This document shows, piece by piece, positions 34,966 to 43,987 of a stretch of DNA of 64,000 nt. The notes under the pieces were generated by a model. It saw nothing but the letters and a program-made list of their open reading frames with translations. It did not search any database and was not told the DNA's origin. This stretch comes from Prosthecobacter sp. SYSU 5D2 (GTDB taxonomy: Bacteria; Verrucomicrobiota; Verrucomicrobiia; Verrucomicrobiales; Verrucomicrobiaceae). The stretch is taken from positions 350,047-414,046 of the forward strand of contig NZ_JBBYXL010000007.1 of NCBI RefSeq assembly GCF_039655865.1. Direction: 5' to 3'. The first letter of the stretch is position 1. Every line of letters begins with the position of its first letter. The position numbers and the translations under genes are program-made.

Positions 34966-36834
34966 TTATCCTCTGCGCGGGATCAAGGGCAGAACGATGG
35001 CGGAAGGATGTTCGGCATCATGATGAATGGTATTGATGGCTGTTTCCACACGCCGGTTGTCGTTGAGCGGCTCTCCTGTGTTGGGATTGACGTCAAAGCG
35101 GGGAAAGTTGCTGCTGCTGATGTCAATGCGGATGCGATGGCCTTTTTTGAAGACGTTGCTGGTGGGGTAAAGGCGGATGGTGACGGGATAGACCTCGCCG
35201 GGAGTCATGAGCTTTTCCTTTTTCAGCGAATCGCGGAAGCGGGCGCGCAGGATGCCGTCGGTCACATTAAGATCGAAGCCGCCGGGCCAGTCGGCACTCG
35301 CGGGATAGACGTCCACCAGCTTGGCGGTAAAGTCGGTATCCACAGCGGAAGAGGAGATCCACATTTTGACTTCCACTTCGCCGGTGACTTCGAGGTCTTC
35401 GGCCAGGGGCTCCGTCTGGAAGACGACGATGTCATTCCGGCTGGAGAGGGGCAGAGGTTTCTGCCAGTTCCACACATGCTCGCCGCCGCGCTGGTCCCAA
35501 GCGCCCTGGAGGAGGATGTCATTGCCACTGGAGATGCTGCCGCCGATGGTGGGAACGGGATCTTTGGGATCAAAGGTGTAGCTGGTGCTGGCCTCTTTGA
35601 GCACGGGCTTAGTCGTCGTGGCCACGCCTTGAGGAGCAAAGTAATACGGGGTCAGCTTCGTGCGTGCCAGGGGCCATTCTTTTTCATCACGCCATTCGCC
35701 GCCGTGGTTGAGCAGGCCTTTTTCGGTTTTGCTGCCGTCGCCTGTGCCCATCACGAAAAGGCGTACCTTGGTGGCAAAAGGGGCAGCTTTGCCGACGCTG
35801 TTGTCCAGGCCCTTCAGCCAGTGGTCATACCATTCTTTGCGCCACGCCAGTTCATCAGGAATGGCGGCCTCGCTGCCGAAGTCCACCTGGCCATGGCTGC
35901 TATTGGCCTGGGCTCCGTGGATCCAGGGGCCCATGATCATGTAAACCGGGCTTTTGAGGACCTTGGTGAGTGCGGTGAAATTGGCGGTGGTATTGCCTGC
36001 CCAGGAATCATACCAGCCGCCGACAAGGTAAACGGGAATGTCCTTGTAGCTGCTGGCCTGCTCCAGGATGTTGTTCTGCGCCCAGAACTCATCATTGGCC
36101 CCGTGGCGCATCGCATCAATGAGCCAGCTTTCATACTCCGGTGCATGCTTCAGCGGAGTCATGTCGGGGCGGAGGGGGAGGTGCTTCAGGTATTCATGGC
36201 GGTTGTCCACCATCTCCTTGAGCATGGCCGCAGTGGCGGGATCTTGGGAAGCGACGCTGCCCTTGGCTGAATTTAGCATGATCCAGTTCCAGAAGCGCAT
36301 TTCAAAAGCGCCGGCGTTGCGCATGGACTGGACACCGCCATTGGAGACCGCATCCACGGGGATAACGGTAGTGAGTTCAGGTGCGCCTTCGAGGGCCATG
36401 GCGTGCTGCGTGCCGCCGACGTAGGAGGTGCCAATCATGCCGATCTTGCCATCACTCCAGGGCTGCTGGCCGATCCATTTGGCGCAGTCCACACCGTCCT
36501 TGCCATCATCCGTCATCCAGTGCCACACGCCTTCACTGGCATAGCGGCCCCGGCAGTCCTGGGCTACGAAGACATAACCATGGGCAGCGTAATACATGCC
36601 GAGCTTTTTGGAGCCGTCCTTGTTATAAGGCAGGCGTGTGAGCACCACTGGATAGCGGCCAGGTTTTTCCACACCGTTTTCAGCGGGCAGATAGAGATCC
36701 GTGGCCAGCTTCACGCCATCCCGCATTGCGACCATGACATTGGTTTTGACCACAATGTCCTGGGCCACCAGCAGGGAGGAGCTGACAAGACAAAGCAGAA
36801 ACAGCAGGCAGGGCAGGGGAGAGCGGTGTGACAT
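34966..36834 (-). CDS. Secreted CocE/NonD family hydrolase (peptidase S15 type)
   Basis: A signal peptide (1-24) is followed by an alpha/beta-hydrolase domain: MRDGVKLATDLYLP near 37, CRGRYASEG near 94 and the nucleophile Ser137 in GTSYVGG. A C-terminal jelly-roll domain (about 400-622) with DLEVTGEVEVKMW and GHRIRIDISSSNFPRFDVN is typical of X-prolyl dipeptidyl peptidases and cocaine esterase. The 622 residues match the family. It could cleave acyl esters or N-terminal X-Pro peptides; the sequence does not decide. It lies divergent from the third sulfatase gene. Confidence 0.88.
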   Translation of the reverse strand: MSHRSPLPCLLFLLCLVSSSLLVAQDIVVKTNVMVAMRDGVKLATDLYLPAENGVEKPGRYPVVLTRLPYNKDGSKKLGMYYAAHGYVFVAQDCRGRYASEGVWHWMTDDGKDGVDCAKWIGQQPWSDGKIGMIGTSYVGGTQHAMALEGAPELTTVIPVDAVSNGGVQSMRNAGAFEMRFWNWIMLNSAKGSVASQDPATAAMLKEMVDNRHEYLKHLPLRPDMTPLKHAPEYESWLIDAMRHGANDEFWAQNNILEQASSYKDIPVYLVGGWYDSWAGNTTANFTALTKVLKSPVYMIMGPWIHGAQANSSHGQVDFGSEAAIPDELAWRKEWYDHWLKGLDNSVGKAAPFATKVRLFVMGTGDGSKTEKGLLNHGGEWRDEKEWPLARTKLTPYYFAPQGVATTTKPVLKEASTSYTFDPKDPVPTIGGSISSGNDILLQGAWDQRGGEHVWNWQKPLPLSSRNDIVVFQTEPLAEDLEVTGEVEVKMWISSSAVDTDFTAKLVDVYPASADWPGGFDLNVTDGILRARFRDSLKKEKLMTPGEVYPVTIRLYPTSNVFKKGHRIRIDISSSNFPRFDVNPNTGEPLNDNRRVETAINTIHHDAEHPSAIVLPLIPRRG

Positions 36835-36888
36835 GACAGCAGACTACGGTGCTGATGCGGGTACTTTTATGCAGAAAGCAGCCGTCGG

Positions 36889-38325
36889 ATGGAAAGTATC
36901 AAAGGCGGTCACATGTTAGCCTTCTCCATGAGATGCTTTCTTTCTTTGGGACTCTGCCTTGCGATGACTGCGGTTTTGTCAGCGGCACCGGACATCCTTT
37001 TCATTGTTACGGACGATCAGAACCCGGAGACGATTCACGCGCTGGGCAATGAGCGCATCCGCACGCCTAACCTGGACCGCCTGGCGGCGGGTGGCACGGC
37101 TTTTACCCGGGCGTATGCGGGCTATCCGATCTGCCACGTCAGCCGGGCGGAGATCCTGACGGGCTGTACGCCATTCCGGGCATATATGAACTATCCAGCA
37201 GGGCCTATAGACCCAGCTTTAAAAACGATGGCGCAGACGTTTCAGGAGGCAGGTTATCTGACCTGGTACAGCGGCAAGTGGCACAATGACGGCCATCCGA
37301 AGCAGCGGGGCTATACCGGTACTCGGGGACTTTATAGCAGCGGCGGAGTGAAGGGTGAAAAGGGACCGGCGATGAATGAGCGTGGCCAGGCCATCACCGG
37401 TTATACAGGCTGGACCTTTAAATCGGATGATGACGGCAAGGCGGAGCCGGAGAAGGGCATCGGCCTGCAGGCGGACAACAGCGTGCATGTGGCCAACGGA
37501 GCCATCCGGGCCATTGCGGACACCCCGGCTGACAAGCGGTTCCTGCTGCATGTGAACTTCGCCTTTCCTCATGATCCGCGCCAGTGGCCGGCAGATGAAA
37601 CCCAGCGTTATGATCCCGCCCACATGAAGCTGCCGGAAAACTTCGCACCGGTGCATCCCTTTGATCATGGCAATCTCCATGGCCGTGATGAAACGCTGCT
37701 GCCGATCCCCCGTGAGGAGGCGGCCGTGCTCACCGAGCTGGCCATTTATTATGCGATGATCAGCGATGTGGATAACCAGATCGGTCGCATCCTGGAGGCT
37801 CTGGAAAAAGCGGGCCGTAAGGACACGATCATCGTCTTCATCAGTGACCAGGGTCTGGCCATGGGCAGCCACGGACTGTTGGGGAAACAGAACCAGTATG
37901 AGCACAGCATCCGTTCACCTCTGATCATCGCCGGTTCTGAGTTGCCAAAGGCAAAACGCACCCAGGCGCTGGTGCATCTGCGGGACCTTTATCCCACCTT
38001 CTGCGAGCTGGCAGGCATCGCTATTCCCGGCAGCGTTCAGGGCCGGAGCCTGCTGCCTCTGCTTCAGGGGAAAACGGAGCGCGTTCATGACTTCGTCACC
38101 GGCACTTTCACGGACACCCAGCGCATGATTTGTGATGAGCGCTGGAAGTTCATTCGGTATCCTCAGTTAGGCCGTGAGCAGCTCTTCGACCTGGAATCCG
38201 ATCCCCATGAAATGAAGGACCTCAGTGCCGATCCGGCGCATGACGAAAAGAAAGCGGGCATGAAACAAAAGCTGCAAGCCTGGTTGAAGGAGCAGGGTGA
38301 TCCGTTAGGCCAGACTGGCTGGTAA
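36889..38325 (+). CDS. Sulfatase-family protein with unusual CHVSR active-site motif
   Basis: From ATG 36889 the protein has 478 residues, with the signal sequence probably starting at Met14 (MRCFLSLGLCLAM). D42, D43 and Q44 fit the metal site, and Cys82 is where formylglycine would form. The motif reads CHVSR, with Val in place of the Pro or Ala usually required by the maturation enzymes. The second metal site reads SDQGLAMGSHG, where most sulfatases have SDHG. GKWHNDG and the C-terminal DLESDPHEMKDL are normal. It may be a divergent sulfatase, a phosphoesterase-like member, or one with reduced activity. Confidence 0.75.
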   Translation: MESIKGGHMLAFSMRCFLSLGLCLAMTAVLSAAPDILFIVTDDQNPETIHALGNERIRTPNLDRLAAGGTAFTRAYAGYPICHVSRAEILTGCTPFRAYMNYPAGPIDPALKTMAQTFQEAGYLTWYSGKWHNDGHPKQRGYTGTRGLYSSGGVKGEKGPAMNERGQAITGYTGWTFKSDDDGKAEPEKGIGLQADNSVHVANGAIRAIADTPADKRFLLHVNFAFPHDPRQWPADETQRYDPAHMKLPENFAPVHPFDHGNLHGRDETLLPIPREEAAVLTELAIYYAMISDVDNQIGRILEALEKAGRKDTIIVFISDQGLAMGSHGLLGKQNQYEHSIRSPLIIAGSELPKAKRTQALVHLRDLYPTFCELAGIAIPGSVQGRSLLPLLQGKTERVHDFVTGTFTDTQRMICDERWKFIRYPQLGREQLFDLESDPHEMKDLSADPAHDEKKAGMKQKLQAWLKEQGDPLGQTGW

Positions 38326-38338
38326 CGGACCTGCAGAA

Positions 38339-39718
38339 TCACGTTGCCGCGAGAAGCTGGCGGATGCCGGCGCTCATGAGGTCATCCATGGCGGGGGCGC
38401 AGTTGGCGACGGAGACTTCGTATCCGCCTTCAGGGAAGGCTTCTTTGACTGGAATATACCAGGCCCCGCCGTCACCATAGGCAGCCGTCGCGACGAAGCG
38501 CTCTGGCTGCATCTGCTGGGCGCGGAGCTGGTATTCCAAAAAGGATTCCGCAGGCAGATGCAGCATGGAGACATCGTTTACATGCAGGGCACTGAGGATG
38601 ATGGGCGTGCCTTTGGCGATGCGCTCCATCCAGGCCAGGCGCATGGCCGGACGCAGGCGGTTGGCGGGACGGTTATTGGGGTTGGCCAGGGCTGCCTGTT
38701 CAGACTCTTGGGTAAAGGCCGGGTTGACCTCCGGCAGCACGTCTTGGGTCTGCCAGGAGACTTTGGAGATAGGCCGTGGAGTGAGCTGTTTTTCAGCGGC
38801 AATAATGCCTTCGTAAATCCGCTGCGTGAGCTGCACGCGGGCCTCCGGGCTGCCATCGTTGTACTTGCCTGCGGCGATGTTTCCTGCCGCCCCTGTAAAG
38901 TAAATGTGAGTGCAGCCAGGTTCTTCCTTTTGGCGCTGTTTGCGTGCCAGGCCCACGAAGTCACTGCTGACGTGGCCTTGGCCATAGTGGCTCATGGGAT
39001 GCGTGGCGTAGTAGTGGCAGGCCAGCACCTTTTCGTCGCCGTCATAAAAGGCCACGGTCTTGAGCATCGGATCAATGAGCCCTTCTGGCAGGGCCACCAG
39101 CTCCGCATCCTTGCTAGAGCTGCCACGCATTTTCAGCACCTTGCCATCGGCACCCTTGGACACACGGCGGTTGGACGCCACCTTTTCCACCCGGCCTTCA
39201 CCATGGGCGATGTGGGTGAGCGGGCGGGCTTTGAGCAAGGCGGCTTTAATCGCTTCCTCGCCGCGTTTCAGGCAGTCGTTGAAGAAAGGCAGCTGCACCA
39301 GCGTGAGCCCGGCGTTTTGCTCCGCGGCCAGTTCCTCCCCGCGCAGGCAGACAAAGGGCGCATCATGCTGATGCACGCACTGCACGGCCACACGGTCCGG
39401 CGTGGTGCCGGCGGCCTCGGCCAGGGCGCTGCGCCAGGCCAGGTGCGCCTCGTTGAGAATGCCTGTCCAGTCCACCGCACAGACGACGACCGGTTTGCCT
39501 GCGCCTAACAAAATGTATCCAATCGCCTCTAGCCCGTCTTCACAGTCCACCACAGGTGTTATCCAGCCGCCGCAAAGCGGGTGGCCAACCGGTGGCGTGA
39601 CATCAAATCGAAATGGCGCGATTCGCAGCCCGGAAGCTTCCGCAGCCGGTAGTGTATGCGGAATAAGACTGGCGGCGAGGCTGCCCTGGAGCAGGCGGCG
39701 GCGGGTGATGGCTTGCAT
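38339..39718 (-). CDS. Tat-exported neutral/alkaline ceramidase-like protein
   Basis: The 459 residues start with RRRLLQG and a hydrophobic stretch, a Tat signal. The catalytic fold resembles the neutral ceramidase N-terminal domain, with RFDVTPPVGHPLCGG near 37, VQCVHQHDAP near 112, CHYYATHPMSHYG near 239 and FTGAAGNIAAG near 275, giving zinc-binding histidines. Paralogues are common in Planctomycetes and Verrucomicrobia, where ceramide is unlikely to be the only substrate. It is the last gene of a five-gene operon with 20-base spacing to the DUF1501 gene. Confidence 0.8.
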   Translation of the reverse strand: MQAITRRRLLQGSLAASLIPHTLPAAEASGLRIAPFRFDVTPPVGHPLCGGWITPVVDCEDGLEAIGYILLGAGKPVVVCAVDWTGILNEAHLAWRSALAEAAGTTPDRVAVQCVHQHDAPFVCLRGEELAAEQNAGLTLVQLPFFNDCLKRGEEAIKAALLKARPLTHIAHGEGRVEKVASNRRVSKGADGKVLKMRGSSSKDAELVALPEGLIDPMLKTVAFYDGDEKVLACHYYATHPMSHYGQGHVSSDFVGLARKQRQKEEPGCTHIYFTGAAGNIAAGKYNDGSPEARVQLTQRIYEGIIAAEKQLTPRPISKVSWQTQDVLPEVNPAFTQESEQAALANPNNRPANRLRPAMRLAWMERIAKGTPIILSALHVNDVSMLHLPAESFLEYQLRAQQMQPERFVATAAYGDGGAWYIPVKEAFPEGGYEVSVANCAPAMDDLMSAGIRQLLAAT

Positions 39719-39738
39719 AGTTGGAAAAGGAAAACAGA

Positions 39739-41103
39739 TCAGGCCAGGATGGCGCGGGGCACGCGTCCATGGACATCGGTGAGCCGGTAGTCGCGGCCTG
39801 CATAACGGTAGGTCAGGCGCTCGTGGTCCACGCCCAGCAGGTGCAGGATCGTCGCGTGGATGTCGTGGATGTGCATTCGCTTGTGCGCTGCCCGGAACCC
39901 GAAGTCATCGCTCTCGCCATAGCTCATGCCGCCTTTGACACCGCCACCAGCCATCCACATGAGAAATCCATGCGGGTTGTGGTCACGGCCATTGCCGTTT
40001 TCACTCACCGGTGTGCGGCCGAATTCTCCGCCCCACACAACCAGAGTGTCCTCCAGCATGCCGCGCTGTTTGAGATCGCCGAGCAGAGCGGCGATGGGCC
40101 GGTCAATGTCAGCGGCCAGCCTGCGGGTCGAGGTGTCGTGATTCGAATGGGTGTCCCAGGGCTGGCCGTTGCCATAATATACCTGGACGAAACGGACGCC
40201 GCGCTCCACCAGCCGCCGCGCCATCAGGCAGCCATTGGAGAAATGGCTGGTACCATAAAGCTCGCGCACAGGTTGAGGCTCCAGGTTCAGGTCAAAGGCA
40301 TCCGTCGCGGCCGACTGCATTCTAAAGGCGGTCTCCATGGACTGGATGCGGCCGTTGAGTGAGGCGTCCGCACCGCCGCGCGCGGCCAGGTGGCTTTGAT
40401 TCAGCTCTTGAATAAGATCCAGTTGCCGGCGCTGCTGTGAGCGCGGCAGGCGCTTGTTGGTCAGCCAGGGAATCATCTGCCCGGGTTCCAGTTGACTGTG
40501 GTTGATGTAAACCCCCTGATGCTGCGCTGGCAGGAAGGCACTGCTCCAAAGGATGGAAAAACGCACCGGGCGGCCCGGACAGAGCACCACATAAGAGGGC
40601 AGGTTCTGGTTCTCATTGCCCAGGCCGTAGCTCATCCAGGAGCCCATGCTCGGCACGCGCTCCGTCATGGTGCCGTTGTTCATCAGCAGCAGGGCCGGGC
40701 CGTGATTGGGGTTGTCCGTGTGGCAGGAGCGCAGCACACAGAGGTCGTCGGCGTAGGCAGCCAGTTTGGGCAGCAGCTCACTCACCGGCAGGCCGCTCTG
40801 TCCATGTTGCTTGTAGGCATAGGGGGAGGCCATCAGGCCACCGGTCTGGCGCTCGGTGCGCAGGTCCGCACCGGCAGGACGCTGGCCGTTGAATTTCGTC
40901 AGAGCGGGTTTCGGATCCAGGAAATCAGGCCCGAATGGCCCGCCGTTCATGAACAGGTGGATAACGCGTTTGGCCTTTGGTGGAAAATGAACTGCCCCGG
41001 GATCCTGCGCCGCGTTGATGGTTGAGGCCAGGCCAAGCATCCCCAGTCCGCCGCCCATGCGGGCCAGTGCATCACGTCGTGAAAACAGGGAGGAGTCTGT
41101 CAT
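39739..41103 (-). CDS. DUF1501 family protein, Tat signal
   Basis: The start at ATG 41103 gives 454 residues and the Tat-like SRRDALARMGGG at 8-19. The DUF1501 core has VIHLFMNGGPFGPDFLDPKP near 48, LRSCHTDNPNHGPA near 121, RFVQVYYGNGQPWDTHSNH near 313 and WGGEFGRTP near 362, with metal-binding His and Asp residues of the alkaline-phosphatase superfamily. The function is unknown; such proteins are abundant in Planctomycetes and Verrucomicrobia and usually lie beside DUF1549/1553 genes, as here. Confidence 0.9.
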   Translation of the reverse strand: MTDSSLFSRRDALARMGGGLGMLGLASTINAAQDPGAVHFPPKAKRVIHLFMNGGPFGPDFLDPKPALTKFNGQRPAGADLRTERQTGGLMASPYAYKQHGQSGLPVSELLPKLAAYADDLCVLRSCHTDNPNHGPALLLMNNGTMTERVPSMGSWMSYGLGNENQNLPSYVVLCPGRPVRFSILWSSAFLPAQHQGVYINHSQLEPGQMIPWLTNKRLPRSQQRRQLDLIQELNQSHLAARGGADASLNGRIQSMETAFRMQSAATDAFDLNLEPQPVRELYGTSHFSNGCLMARRLVERGVRFVQVYYGNGQPWDTHSNHDTSTRRLAADIDRPIAALLGDLKQRGMLEDTLVVWGGEFGRTPVSENGNGRDHNPHGFLMWMAGGGVKGGMSYGESDDFGFRAAHKRMHIHDIHATILHLLGVDHERLTYRYAGRDYRLTDVHGRVPRAILA

Positions 41104-41155
41104 AATGTTTTTATAAGCGATGCGATATGATGAATAAGATCTAGAGCGGAAGCGG

Positions 41156-41935
41156 TCACCAAAGCAGCTTGCCGCCATCGAGGACCAGGACGCTGCCGGT
41201 CATGAAACGGCTGGCATCACTGGCCAGATAGACGGCCAGACCGCCGATCTCATCAGGCCGGCCCCATCGGCCCATGGGGATGGCCGAGGCAATCTCCTGT
41301 TCAAACTCAGGGCGCTTGCTCACCCAGCGCTCGTTGGCCTCCGTCATGAACGGGCCCGGGGCAATGCAGTTGACTGTCACCCCCTGCGCCGCCCAGTCGG
41401 CGGCCAGCGCCTTGCTGAACATGGTGAGAGCTGCCTTGGCGGTTTCGTAAGACCGGCCGCGCATGGCTTTGCCCGGCCAGAAGGCATGGATGGAGGTGAT
41501 GTTGATGACGCGCCCCCAGCCGCGTGGCAGCATGGCCCCGCCGAGCTGCTTAGTGCAGACAAAGGCCTGGTTTAAATTGAGGTCCAGCAGCCGCTGCCAG
41601 TCAGCCAGAGGCAGATCCTCCGTTGGCGTATTGATGCGGCGGCCACCGACATTGTTCACCAGGATGTCGATCACCGGGAAGCGCCGCAAGGCTTCTGCGC
41701 AAAAGCTCTCCGCCTCCTCGGGGGTGGAAAGGTCCGCTTGCAGCCCCTCGGCGCTCAGTCCCTCCGCGCGCAACTCGGCCACGGCTGCTTCCAGCCGTGC
41801 AGCGTCACTGCCGCAGATGATGACCTCCGCACCGGCTTCGGCCAGCGCCCGCGCCATGGCCAGTCCAAGCCCGCGCGTGCCACCCGTGATGAGCGCCCGC
41901 CGTTGGTGGAGTCGGAACTGGTCGAGAACACTCAT
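41156..41935 (-). CDS. SDR family NAD(P)-dependent oxidoreductase
   Basis: The 259 residues carry the short-chain dehydrogenase signatures: TGGTRGLG at 18-25, NNVGG near 95 and the catalytic Tyr and Lys in RSYETAKAA near 161-169. LVLDGGKLLW ends the protein. The closest pattern is gluconate 5-dehydrogenase or 3-oxoacyl-type reductases. It is inserted in an operon between DUF1549/1553 and DUF1501 genes, with gaps of 12 and 52 bases, so it probably acts on the sugar or acid handled by that system. Confidence 0.88.
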   Translation of the reverse strand: MSVLDQFRLHQRRALITGGTRGLGLAMARALAEAGAEVIICGSDAARLEAAVAELRAEGLSAEGLQADLSTPEEAESFCAEALRRFPVIDILVNNVGGRRINTPTEDLPLADWQRLLDLNLNQAFVCTKQLGGAMLPRGWGRVINITSIHAFWPGKAMRGRSYETAKAALTMFSKALAADWAAQGVTVNCIAPGPFMTEANERWVSKRPEFEQEIASAIPMGRWGRPDEIGGLAVYLASDASRFMTGSVLVLDGGKLLW

Positions 41936-41947
41936 GAGGGCAGGTCT

Positions 41948-43987
41948 TCAGTCCACAAACTGCATCTCATTTCCCGCCAGAAGTGCCTGGGCATACTGGG
42001 ACCAGACGGCAGGGTCGGTTTCGCGACCTTGGAAAAAACGCAGGGCAGCAGCCTTTTCGAGGCGGTTCGGGCTGCGCTGATAAAGTCGTGTATAAACCTG
42101 GCCAATGCGGGCTTCCAGGTTAGCGGCATTGCTGTTGAGCAGCACACCGCCAAGCACATCCGCCTGCTCCAGCATGAAGGGTGAGTTTAAAGCAAATAGG
42201 CCTTGCAGCGGCGTGATGGTCTCCACGCGCCACGGGCTGTGGGAGCCGGGATCAGGTACGTCGTGGATGCGCAGCATCGGGTGCATGTCCTGACGGTCGG
42301 AAGCGCCGTATAGGGAGCGGCGGCCATTGTCTGGGGCGCTGATGTCCAGCGCCGGGCCGCCGAGGCTGAGATCCAGCCGGCCCGAGGCGCTCAGTATCGC
42401 ATCCCGCCAGGATTCCCAGTCGAGCCGGCGGCGGGGCATGCGGCTAAAGAATTTGTTCTCCGGATCGCGCTGCTCGCTTTCTGGGGCAAGGGATGACTGC
42501 TGCCAGGTGGCCGAGCTGAGGATCTCGCGATGCAGCCATTTAAACGACCATCCGCGCTCGATGAAACGCGCGGAGAGATCATCCAGAAGCTCAGGGTGCG
42601 AAGGAGCTTCACCGAGATTGCCAAACTCGCTCGGGGTGTCCACCAGGCCACGGCCAAAATGGTGTTTCCAAACCCGGTTGACGATGACCCGCGCTGTCAG
42701 GGGAGCGGCGTCTTCGATCAATGCCTGCGCCAGCTCCAGCCTGCCGCTGCCTTGGGTGAAAAGGCGCGGGCTGCCCGTTTTGGAAGGGAAGGCGGAAAGA
42801 AAGCGCCGTGGCACCACCTGGCCGACATCGTTCGGATTGCCCCGTTTGTGCAGTTCAAGATCCCGGGCCATGCCGGTTTTGTAATCCAGCTTCGTGCCTT
42901 TTTTGTTGTCCGCTTCCACCACATATAAGGCGGCTTCTTCGACGGCATTGGCCATGGGGACGTTATAGTGTGGAGTGCGCCCCTGAATGGCCGTGATCTC
43001 CTTTTGCCGTTCGGCAATCTGTGCCGCCAGGTCCTTCTGTTTCTTTTTCTTGAGGTCCGTGATCTCCTTTTCCAGCGCGGCCACCTTTTCCCTGGCCACG
43101 GCCACGGGTGCCCATAGCTCCTCGTCCATAGTCGGCCGCTCCGTCTTCTTCACGCTCGCAAACACACCCGCGAGGGCGTAATAATCCTCAGCGGAGATGG
43201 GGTCAGACTTGTGGTCATGGCAGCGTGCGCAGGCCACGGTGAGGCCTAAAAACGTGCGGCTGACGGCATCCACATGCTCCTCCCATTCATCGGCGACAGT
43301 GGTCTTGATGATGTCCGGCGGCAGTTGCAGCTCTTTGAAGTAAGAAGGGCTCAGGCCCAGGAAACCGAGGGCAGGCAGCTCCTGGGGCCCGTATTCCGGC
43401 AGGTAGTCAGTGGCAAGCTGACGCAGGATGAAGCGGTCATACGGCATGTCCTCATTGAAGGCTTTCACCACCCAGTCGCGATAAAGATAGGACGACTTGG
43501 TGGTCGTCAGCCAGGTGGGCACACGGTCCGTGTAGCGGGCCAGGTCCAGCCAGTGCCGGGCCCAGCGTTCCCCGTAATGAGCAGAGGCGAGCAGGCGGGT
43601 GATGGCGGCCGGTATGTCCTCGGTGGGTATTCCGTTTCCAGCCTCAAGACCCGCTTGGGCTGGAGGCAGACCGGTAAGGTCATAAGCCAGGCGTCGCAGC
43701 AGCGTGCGTGCATCCGCTGGAGCTGCGGGTTTCAGCCCCGCGCTTTCCATCCGCCCCAGGATGTAATGGTCAATGCGGTTGCGCGGCCAGGCGGTGTTTT
43801 TTACCGGCGGAGGCTCCGTCTTCTGCAGGGGCTGAAAGGACCACGGGGTGGGCATGACCTCATCCGTTGCCGCTCTTGCCGCCACACTGATGCAGAGCGG
43901 CAAGCCAGTCAGGAGAATGACAGAGAGGAGGCGCACAGGAATAATACACCCGGACGTGAAGAAGCTTTCAGAGGCCAAAGGCCGCAT
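41948..43987 (-). CDS. DUF1549/DUF1553 (PSD1-type) exported protein
   Basis: The 679 residues begin with a signal or membrane segment (a GTG at 43936 could be the true start). The DUF1549 domain holds RNRIDHYILGRMESAGLKPA and RLAYDLTGLPP, followed by YGERWARHWLDLARY. A CARCHDHKSDPIS motif (CxxCH) near residue 255 suggests haem c binding. A coiled coil follows (about 300-345). The DUF1553 domain covers about 420-679, with RVIVNRVWKHHFGRGLVDTP. Function is unknown; pairing with DUF1501 is widespread in Planctomycetes and Verrucomicrobia. It overlaps the upstream gene by 20 bases. Confidence 0.9.
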   Translation of the reverse strand: MRPLASESFFTSGCIIPVRLLSVILLTGLPLCISVAARAATDEVMPTPWSFQPLQKTEPPPVKNTAWPRNRIDHYILGRMESAGLKPAAPADARTLLRRLAYDLTGLPPAQAGLEAGNGIPTEDIPAAITRLLASAHYGERWARHWLDLARYTDRVPTWLTTTKSSYLYRDWVVKAFNEDMPYDRFILRQLATDYLPEYGPQELPALGFLGLSPSYFKELQLPPDIIKTTVADEWEEHVDAVSRTFLGLTVACARCHDHKSDPISAEDYYALAGVFASVKKTERPTMDEELWAPVAVAREKVAALEKEITDLKKKKQKDLAAQIAERQKEITAIQGRTPHYNVPMANAVEEAALYVVEADNKKGTKLDYKTGMARDLELHKRGNPNDVGQVVPRRFLSAFPSKTGSPRLFTQGSGRLELAQALIEDAAPLTARVIVNRVWKHHFGRGLVDTPSEFGNLGEAPSHPELLDDLSARFIERGWSFKWLHREILSSATWQQSSLAPESEQRDPENKFFSRMPRRRLDWESWRDAILSASGRLDLSLGGPALDISAPDNGRRSLYGASDRQDMHPMLRIHDVPDPGSHSPWRVETITPLQGLFALNSPFMLEQADVLGGVLLNSNAANLEARIGQVYTRLYQRSPNRLEKAAALRFFQGRETDPAVWSQYAQALLAGNEMQFVD

